DNA from: JANRKT01 sp033763355
Lineage (GTDB): Bacteria > Bacteroidota > Bacteroidia > Chitinophagales > Chitinophagaceae
Direction: 5' to 3'
Assembly: GCA_033763355.1 (NCBI GenBank)
Contig: JANRKT010000033.1
Span: forward strand, 1-11,364
DNA length: 11,364 bases
Shown here in pieces: positions 6,543-11,364 of the stretch. Every line of letters begins with the position of its first letter. Within the stretch, counting starts at the first letter, position 1. The notes under the pieces were generated by a model, which did no database searches, was not told the DNA's origin, and was given only the letters and a program-made list of their open reading frames with translations. The position numbers and the translations under genes were made by a program.

Positions 6543-7478
6543 ATGAAGCAAAATACTTCAACAAAAAAACAATTTACATTTACCGGTGCAAAAAAGAGGG
6601 GTATTGTAATTTTATTTTTCTTTTTTGGAATTATCACCGTTAAAGAAATTGAAGCGCAGACCCAAAAGCCGGGAATCTTTTACAGTATATCCGGCAACGG
6701 ATTGAAAGACACTTCTTATCTTTTTGGCACTTATCACCTCGTAAAGGACAGTTATCTCGATGAACTGCCGGGAGTGAAAGCATCTTTTGCAAAAGCTAAG
6801 GGAATAGTTGTGGAAATAATAGCCGATTCAGCAGAAGCAGCTGCCGTTCAATCAATGGGGATGATGACAGACAAAACACTTACGGGCCTGATCGATCAAC
6901 CGTTTCGCGATAGCCTCGATACAGAATTGAAAAACAGCATCGGGGTTGGGCTTAACCAATTGGATCAATTCAAGCCAATGAATATAACGTTAACATTATC
7001 CATTGTACACATGATGAAAAGTAACCGGGAACTGTTAGAAAAATATACCGGCCTGCCGCTCGATGCTTTTTTTGCCAGGTCAGGAAAGGACATGGGAAAA
7101 ACAGTAAAGCCACTGGAGACGATAAAGGAGCAAATGGACCTGTTGTTTAACAGCGCCAGTATTGATGAACAGGTAACGGCGTTAAAAACATTTATCCGTA
7201 AAAAAACTGAAATGGCGCAGCTTGGTGATGAACTGATAAAGAAATGGTTTGACCATGACCTTGAAGGCATGAATGATATTTACGAAAAAACATTGCAAGA
7301 GTCAGGAGAAGAGGACAGACTGATCAGAGAAAGAAACAGCAACTGGATGAAAATATTACCTGGTTTGTTGCATAGCGAATCACAGTTCATTGCTGTAGGC
7401 GCTTTGCATCTGGGCGGCGAGTTTGGGCTGGTAGAGCAATTAAAACAAAAAGGATATACTGTAACACCTGTAAAATAA
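6543..7478 (+). CDS. Exported TraB/GumN-family (Tiki-like) protein
   Basis: 311 residues. A basic N-terminus (KKQFTFTGAKKRG) is followed by a hydrophobic stretch at about 20-32 and EIEAQ (cut near residue 39), indicating an exported or membrane-anchored protein. The TraB/GumN fold (COG3735) is recognised by YLFGTYHLV with G62-H65 (GxxH) after the first strand, VVEI with E91, the RERNSNWM motif (262-269), and the C-terminal VGALHLGGEFGLVEQLKQKGY with the second GxxH (G286-H289). In the animal Tiki proteins and bacterial homologues these GxxH motifs and the glutamate form a metalloprotease site; here all are intact. The substrate is unknown. It is the first gene of an operon with an ECF sigma factor (6-nt gap) and a membrane protein. 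The ATG at 6543 has no Shine-Dalgarno sequence. Confidence 0.9.
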   Translation: MKQNTSTKKQFTFTGAKKRGIVILFFFFGIITVKEIEAQTQKPGIFYSISGNGLKDTSYLFGTYHLVKDSYLDELPGVKASFAKAKGIVVEIIADSAEAAAVQSMGMMTDKTLTGLIDQPFRDSLDTELKNSIGVGLNQLDQFKPMNITLTLSIVHMMKSNRELLEKYTGLPLDAFFARSGKDMGKTVKPLETIKEQMDLLFNSASIDEQVTALKTFIRKKTEMAQLGDELIKKWFDHDLEGMNDIYEKTLQESGEEDRLIRERNSNWMKILPGLLHSESQFIAVGALHLGGEFGLVEQLKQKGYTVTPVK

Positions 7479-7484
7479 TAAACT

Positions 7485-7961
7485 GTGAGTGAGTCACAAT
7501 TTTTAGAGCAGGTACGGGCCAGCCAGGGTATTATCTATAAGCTGGTGGGATTATATGCTGCTGATGCAGAGGAGAAGAAAGATTTATACCAGGAAGTGCT
7601 GCTGCAGGCATGGAAAGGATGGCCGTCTTTTCGTGGTGAAGCCAAATTCAGCACCTGGCTGTACCGTATCTGTTTAAATACCATACTAACGCAAAAAAGA
7701 AAGAACAGCCTGGTAGATTATAAAGAGTCATTGGAGAGTATTTCACCGTCAGTTCAGCACAGCAGTATCCAGAGAGAAGACGGAGTAAACCTGCAAAAAG
7801 CAATTCGCCGGTTGGCCGAAACCGACAGGGCCATTATTTCTATGCACCTTGACGGCTATGAGAATACTGAGATTGCAGACATGCTGGGTATCTCAGCTAA
7901 TCATGTTGCGGTGAAATTGCATCGTTGCAAACAACAATTGGCTAATCTTTTAAAACAATAA
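7485..7961 (+). CDS. ECF-type RNA polymerase sigma factor
   Basis: 158 residues, typical ECF length. Region 2 covers about residues 10-75, with the core-binding and -10 recognition stretch DLYQEVLLQAWKGWPSFRGEAKFSTWLYRICLN. Region 4 covers about 105-152, with its helix-turn-helix in LDGYENTEIADMLGISANHVAVKLHRCKQQL. Region 3 is absent, as expected. Translation starts at GTG (7485-7487), 6 nt after the TraB-family stop; no ATG is placed to keep region 2 whole. The very short gaps on both sides mean it is co-transcribed with the exported TraB-family protein and the following membrane protein. ECF factors are normally held inactive by a membrane anti-sigma factor, and the next gene fits that role. 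Target promoters cannot be predicted from this window. Confidence 0.95.
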   Translation: MSESQFLEQVRASQGIIYKLVGLYAADAEEKKDLYQEVLLQAWKGWPSFRGEAKFSTWLYRICLNTILTQKRKNSLVDYKESLESISPSVQHSSIQREDGVNLQKAIRRLAETDRAIISMHLDGYENTEIADMLGISANHVAVKLHRCKQQLANLLKQ

Positions 7962-7967
7962 TAAAAG

Positions 7968-8579
7968 ATGAGTATTGAACAAAACTGGAAACAATTAGAT
8001 GAACAGGGGGATGATGATCTTTCGAAACTGCTTCAACCGGGAAAAGTAGAGAAACTGCATTCATCCAACCCGTTGTATAAAATAAAAAATTATCTCATCA
8101 TCAGCATGATCTGGGCTGTACTGATTGCAGGCATATATGTTTATGTGCTGATACGTTTCCCTTACTGGCCTGTTTTATTATGCATCGGAACAGTATTGCT
8201 CTTTACACTGTGGGCCGGATATACTTCTTGGAAGCAATATATAAGCATCAATCCATCCGTTACCGGTCATTCTTTATTGATGGAAATGGAGAAACACTAT
8301 GCCGGGATACAAAACTGGATGAAGGTGCAGATGAAGGCAGCTATCTTTGTATATCCGGTAGCAGCCGCGGGTGGTTTTATGATTGGCGGTATGGTAGGAT
8401 CCGGGAAAAGCATTGCAGAATTTCTCAGCAAGCCTGCTGTTGTCATATCTTTAATTGTTACAGTAGCCATACTCGTTCCGCTTTGTATCTGGCTGGCCAA
8501 ATGGATGTTTAAGAAAAGTTTCGGTAAACACCTTGTCTCCCTTAAACAAAATATTGATGCGTTGAAAGAAATGGGGTAA
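7968..8579 (+). CDS. Four-helix membrane protein, putative anti-sigma factor
   Basis: 203 residues. A soluble, acidic N-terminal segment of about 40 residues (EQNWKQLDEQGDDDLSKLLQ) precedes two transmembrane helices (about 42-63 and 67-86). A loop of about 35 residues, then two more helices (about 123-144 and 157-179), and a basic C-terminal tail complete the protein. No zinc-binding HxxxCxxC anti-sigma motif or ASD signature is visible. The assignment rests on position: the gene starts 6 nt after the ECF sigma stop, as anti-sigma partners do, and a cytosolic N-terminus followed by membrane helices is the usual anti-sigma shape. An unrelated membrane protein controlled by the sigma factor is the alternative. 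Confidence 0.65.
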   Translation: MSIEQNWKQLDEQGDDDLSKLLQPGKVEKLHSSNPLYKIKNYLIISMIWAVLIAGIYVYVLIRFPYWPVLLCIGTVLLFTLWAGYTSWKQYISINPSVTGHSLLMEMEKHYAGIQNWMKVQMKAAIFVYPVAAAGGFMIGGMVGSGKSIAEFLSKPAVVISLIVTVAILVPLCIWLAKWMFKKSFGKHLVSLKQNIDALKEMG

Positions 8580-8635
8580 AAATCACAGCGGTTCTGCAAC
8601 CATTTTACTTTTTCATTGTTGTGAATTCTTTTTCT

Positions 8636-9037
8636 ATGCCCTGGAGTTGCCCGTTGTGCAAAAAAGAATTTGTCAAACAAAACCAGTATCACAAATGTGA
8701 AACAATACCGGTAGATGTTTTATTCAAATTCAATCACAAATTTCTGGCCCTTTACAGGGAATTGATAAAGCAAGCAGGCAGGCTCGGGAAAATAAAGATC
8801 ACTACTTCTTTGAAGGCAATCTCTTTAAGCAGGCAAACTTGTTTTGCTGTTTTATATCCAAAGAAGGATGGTGTGGACATAGGTATTTTTCTTGACAGCG
8901 CTGCTGATGATTTTGTTGTGTATAAGAAAGTATCATACACAAAAATCAAAACTGTGAACTGGGTAAGGATTTACGATACGGCGGATATAAAGGAAATAAA
9001 AGGTCTTATGAAGAAAGCTTACAGCATTGCATTATAA
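8636..9037 (+). CDS. Zinc-ribbon protein with DUF5655-like domain
   Basis: 133 residues from the ATG at 8636; a GTG at 8621 would add five residues. The N-terminus MPWSCPLCKKEFVKQNQYHKC holds C5, C8, H19 and C21, a likely zinc ribbon. The remainder (about 30-133: FLALYRELIKQAGRLGKIKITTSLKAISL, CFAVLYPKKDGVDIGIFL, then a basic ending) matches my recollection of DUF5655, a small domain of unknown function also found in transport-like and restriction-associated contexts. A -7-like TACTTTTT at 8606-8613 would start transcription near 8620 and favours the ATG. It is separated by 56 bases from the membrane protein upstream and is probably an independent unit. It is cytoplasmic; the function is not known. 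Confidence 0.72.
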   Translation: MPWSCPLCKKEFVKQNQYHKCETIPVDVLFKFNHKFLALYRELIKQAGRLGKIKITTSLKAISLSRQTCFAVLYPKKDGVDIGIFLDSAADDFVVYKKVSYTKIKTVNWVRIYDTADIKEIKGLMKKAYSIAL

Positions 9038-9056
9038 TACTCAATCTGTATTTTAT
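9027..9056 (+). promoter_or_regulatory. Candidate promoter of the SnoaL-like gene
   Basis: TTG at 9027-9029 and TATTTTAT at 9049-9056 (two mismatches from TAnnTTTG) are 19 bases apart, the expected Bacteroidota spacing. This would put the transcript start about 14 nt before the ATG at 9077. The -33 part overlaps the end of the preceding gene. Weak, motif-only evidence. Confidence 0.22.
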
Positions 9057-9076
9057 TTAAATAAAAAAATATAACT

Positions 9077-9538
9077 ATGGCACTCACTGTACATGATTTA
9101 TTGGAAATCCAAAACCTGGTATCAGCTTACTGCATCACTACTGATAATGCAGATGTCGATGGTTTTATGAATTGCTGGGTAAAACCCGAAGAATTTGATG
9201 GTTACGACAGCGGGGCATTCGGTCATTGCAAAACATGGCAGGAACTGAAAGATTTTGAAACCCATCATGTCGGACCGGGCGGTATGGCCAATGGCAAACG
9301 TCATGTTTCAGCCAATGTGCATATACAACCGGTAAGTGCTACGGAAGCGCAGGTAACCAATGATATGATGGTATTGGAAGTGGCTGACATTCCCAAACTG
9401 ATAGCTACCGGCAGGTATAATAACAGCAAAGTGGTAAAGACACCTGAAGGATGGCGGTTTAAATACCGGCACCTGCATGTGGACAGCGGTTTCTTCAAAT
9501 TGGCGGAACAGTGGAAAGCGACTGCTGAACACAATTAA
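9077..9538 (+). CDS. SnoaL-like / NTF2-fold protein
   Basis: 153 residues, the normal size of a single NTF2-like cone. Typical elements in order are a first helix with LVSAYCITTDNADVDGFMNCWV (the D-x-D...F...W pattern), the short helix WQELKDFETHH, the strand KRHVSANVHIQ with H76, a strand VTNDMMVLEV, and the pair GRYNNSKVVKTPEGWRFKYRHLHVDSG with H132. This is the SnoaL/scytalone-dehydratase-type group. Its members are small-molecule isomerases, cyclases or dehydratases, or simply ligand binders. H76 and H132 could line a pocket, but the catalytic set cannot be confirmed by eye. It is cytoplasmic, with no signal peptide. It is the first of four plus-strand genes ending with a short-chain dehydrogenase. 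Confidence 0.85.
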   Translation: MALTVHDLLEIQNLVSAYCITTDNADVDGFMNCWVKPEEFDGYDSGAFGHCKTWQELKDFETHHVGPGGMANGKRHVSANVHIQPVSATEAQVTNDMMVLEVADIPKLIATGRYNNSKVVKTPEGWRFKYRHLHVDSGFFKLAEQWKATAEHN

Positions 9539-9562
9539 TTCAGGTAGTTGATCCAATCCTCT

Positions 9563-9862
9563 GTGATTTTTATAAAATTGATATATGCTGCTAATATTGT
9601 AGTGGCGGGTTGGATTGGTGTTACATCTTTGCTATATCCAAAAACTGCTTCTGCTTCCGTTTTTAGCAATGCTTACCAGCCAACGGAAGTAATACGATTA
9701 ACAGGATGTTTGTGGCTGGCAATAGCAGTCTTATCAGCGGCCGGATTATTCTGGCCGCTGACATTTTCCCCAGTGTTGGCTTTGCAACTCATTTACAAAA
9801 GTTGCTGGCTGATTATTGTTGCGCTGCCATTTGTCATACCATGGAAATATCTGTGGCCGTAA
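9563..9862 (+). CDS. Small three-helix membrane protein
   Basis: About 100 residues with three hydrophobic segments. Counted from the GTG used here these are about 2-23, 46-66 and 72-92. Conserved-looking features are the turn YPKTASASVFSNAYQPTEVIRL and the ending IPWKYLWP. No ATG exists anywhere in the frame: the start must be GTG (9563, chosen) or TTG (9548, directly after an in-frame stop). I recall similar Bacteroidota proteins of unknown function that carry a further helix before the IPWKYL ending, so this copy may be shortened internally; that is from memory. It lies between the SnoaL-like gene (24-nt gap) and a Crp-like gene (25-nt gap), probably in the same transcript. Function unknown. 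Confidence 0.6.
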   Translation: MIFIKLIYAANIVVAGWIGVTSLLYPKTASASVFSNAYQPTEVIRLTGCLWLAIAVLSAAGLFWPLTFSPVLALQLIYKSCWLIIVALPFVIPWKYLWP

Positions 9863-9887
9863 ACCAATTTTTTGAAAGTTTATTTTG

Positions 9888-10466
9888 ATGGAACAATTGT
9901 TGCAGGCCATCAGGCAAATGATCAGTATATCAGATAATGAAGCGGATGATTTTTTGCAGCAGGTAATCAGCAGAAAATTTAAGCGACTGGAGACATTAAG
10001 CAGACCTGGCGTTGTTCCTAATGAAATATTTTTTATTAATAAAGGAATTGTGAGAGTGGTTGTAACGGATAACGAGGGTATAGAGCACAGTATTCATTTT
10101 GCACTGGAAAATCAGTTTATCGCTGACTATTCAAGTTTTATATTAAAACAGCCATCTCTTTATACATTGCAGGCTTTGGAAGATACGGAGGCCGAAGTAT
10201 TACCCCGCTCAGCAGTAGAATGGGGATATAAAAACCTTAAGCAGGGTGATAAACTCGGCCGCCGGATAGCAGAATATTATTTCATTTACCAGGATAACCG
10301 CATCCGTAATTTGTATGCACGAACACCCAAAGAAAGATATGACAGCATTACTGAAGTTTTTCCCAATATCCACAACCGTGTTCCGCAGCACATGATTGCA
10401 TCATATCTTGGAATCACTCCGGTACACCTGAGCCGGCTGAAAAAAGGCGACAGCAGTAAAATCTAA
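9888..10466 (+). CDS. Crp/Fnr-like transcriptional regulator
   Basis: 192 residues from the ATG at 9888; the adjacent in-frame TTG (9885) is less likely. The beta-roll sensor domain covers about 25-110 (FKRLETLSRPGVVPNEIFFINKGIVRVVVTDNEGIEHSIHFALENQFIADYSSF). A dimer helix lies at about 118-155 and a C-terminal helix-turn-helix at about 165-188 (VPQHMIASYLGITPVHLSRLKK). It shares the layout and the ITPxHLSR recognition helix with the regulator at 5808-6371 but is otherwise quite different, so the two are distant paralogues. No Fe-S cysteines are present and no standard cAMP motif is seen. It sits in a row with the SnoaL-like, membrane and dehydrogenase genes and may regulate them; the ligand is unknown. 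Confidence 0.88.
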   Translation: MEQLLQAIRQMISISDNEADDFLQQVISRKFKRLETLSRPGVVPNEIFFINKGIVRVVVTDNEGIEHSIHFALENQFIADYSSFILKQPSLYTLQALEDTEAEVLPRSAVEWGYKNLKQGDKLGRRIAEYYFIYQDNRIRNLYARTPKERYDSITEVFPNIHNRVPQHMIASYLGITPVHLSRLKKGDSSKI

Positions 10467-10531
10467 ACATTTGTTATCGTTTCAATACCCTCTCTCATTC
10501 TATTTTTATCTGATTAATAAAATCAATAAGA

Positions 10532-11362
10532 ATGAGACTATCAGATAATGAGAAAGCAAAGCTAAAAAGCAAGTATGGTCACTGGGCTATTGTAACAGGC
10601 GCAACTTCAGGTATCGGGTTAGAATTGACTGGACTGCTGGCTGAATCAGGGTTGAATCTTATTATCAGTTCAAGGAATCCGGACAAGCTGAAACGAGTAC
10701 AGGAAAGATTTCAGAAGGATTACGGGGCTGAAATACGAACTGTAGCGGCAGATATGTCGGATCCATCAGGTATTGATAAGATGATTCAATCATCCGTTGA
10801 TGTGAATGTGGGCCTTTTGGTATTATCAGCCGGCTATGGTACTTCCGGTTTATTTGTTGGCTCCTCATTGCACACGGAAATAAATATGCTGCGGGTAAAC
10901 TGCGAAGCGGTGCTATCACTGACGCATTACTTCGCTCAACGGTTTTCACAGCAAAAAAGAGGCGGTATTATACTGATGAGTTCGCTGGTAGCATTTCAGG
11001 GTGTTCCCTATTCTGCAAATTATGCTGCCACCAAAGCTTATGTGCAATCATTGGCGGAAGCATTGGCAATAGAGTTAAAGCCACATGGAGTGGACATCTT
11101 AGCGGCAGCACCGGGACCCGTTGAAAGTGGTTTCGGCCTTCGTGCAAATATGAAAATGAATATGTCTCTAAAACCATCTCAGGTAGGGATACCCATCCTG
11201 AGAGCATTAGGCCGCAAGACGACGGTATTACCTGGCTTTCTTACAAAATTGCTTACCTATTCGCTAAGGATGGTACCACGCTGGGGCAAAGTGAGGATCA
11301 TGAAAATAGTAATGGGAGGCATTACAAAACATCAAAGAACAATAAAAGCCGGAATATCCTGA
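10532..11362 (+). CDS. Short-chain dehydrogenase/reductase (SDR, COG0300/DltE-like)
   Basis: 276 residues, complete within the window (TGA at 11360-11362). Classical SDR features are the cofactor loop TGATSGIG (22-29), D75 in AADMSD, SAG (99-101) in place of the usual NAG, N123 in the helix, and the catalytic S151 with Y164 and K168 in YAATK. The PG motif after strand 6 (APGPVES, 194-198) is also present. SSRNPDKL after strand 2 carries R48, which favours NADP(H). A C-terminal extension (about 230-276, LTKLLTYSLRMVPRWGKVRIMKIVMGG) is hydrophobic and basic, as in the COG0300 branch, and may touch the membrane. It oxidises or reduces an unknown carbonyl/alcohol substrate. It has a 65-base leader after the regulator, with a -7-like TATTTTTA at 10501-10508, so separate control is possible. 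Confidence 0.94.
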   Translation: MRLSDNEKAKLKSKYGHWAIVTGATSGIGLELTGLLAESGLNLIISSRNPDKLKRVQERFQKDYGAEIRTVAADMSDPSGIDKMIQSSVDVNVGLLVLSAGYGTSGLFVGSSLHTEINMLRVNCEAVLSLTHYFAQRFSQQKRGGIILMSSLVAFQGVPYSANYAATKAYVQSLAEALAIELKPHGVDILAAAPGPVESGFGLRANMKMNMSLKPSQVGIPILRALGRKTTVLPGFLTKLLTYSLRMVPRWGKVRIMKIVMGGITKHQRTIKAGIS

Positions 11363-11364
11363 AC

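Noticed and set aside
8180..8512. 110-codon open frame within the membrane protein gene
   Set aside because: Out-of-frame shadow of a gene with clear membrane helices; no recognisable features of its own.
8590..8616. GGTT-CTGC-AACC hairpin followed by T-rich DNA after the anti-sigma candidate, considered as a terminator
   Set aside because: A 4-bp stem is too short to support an intrinsic terminator.
9928..10551. Identical 13-mer TATCAGATAATGA at 9928-9940 and 10539-10551, near the starts of the second regulator and the SDR
   Set aside because: Both copies are coding (SDNE); one such match is expected by chance in 11 kb of A/T-rich DNA.

Overview
The window reads as a chromosomal segment of a Bacteroidota bacterium, most likely of the Chitinophagaceae type. 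This rests on protein style and signals, not on a marker gene: Crp/Fnr-type regulators with short C-terminal helix-turn-helix regions, DUF4386-like and DUF5655-like proteins, a PIN toxin with a small lysine-rich partner, AT-rich gaps, and an almost complete lack of Shine-Dalgarno sequences. The one clear exception is the alpha-amylase gene, which has a perfect AGGAGG. There are no tRNA or rRNA genes, no insertion sequences and no CRISPR array. Gene density is high and no gap without a gene exceeds 300 bases. Bases 1-166 hold no gene I can support; a short open + frame ends at base 70 and might be the tail of a gene outside the window.

Left part (167-2306): a type II toxin-antitoxin pair on the minus strand (PIN-domain toxin, overlapping upstream antitoxin), then, divergently, a leaderless cytoplasmic GH13 alpha-amylase that looks like the Thermococcales extracellular amylases.

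Middle-left (2316-6371): five genes all on the minus strand. In transcription order they are a Crp/Fnr regulator, a small exported barrel-like protein, a six-helix DUF4386-like membrane protein, a serine racemase/threonine dehydratase-like PLP enzyme, and an exported transglutaminase-like protein. A paired repeat lies between the regulator and the exported protein and could be an operator.

Middle-right (6543-8579): a tight three-gene plus-strand operon with two 6-nt gaps: an exported TraB/GumN-family (Tiki-like) protein, an ECF sigma factor, and a four-helix membrane protein that is probably its anti-sigma factor. This is the best candidate in the window for a little-described signalling unit.

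Right part (8636-11362), all plus strand: a zinc-ribbon DUF5655 protein, then a SnoaL/NTF2-like protein, a small membrane protein, a second Crp/Fnr-like regulator and a short-chain dehydrogenase. The last four may work together on a small molecule, but nothing in the sequence names the substrate.

No dramatic new system is evident. The points most worth following up are the TraB-sigma-membrane operon, the archaeal-type amylase, and the repeat pair at 5669-5726.
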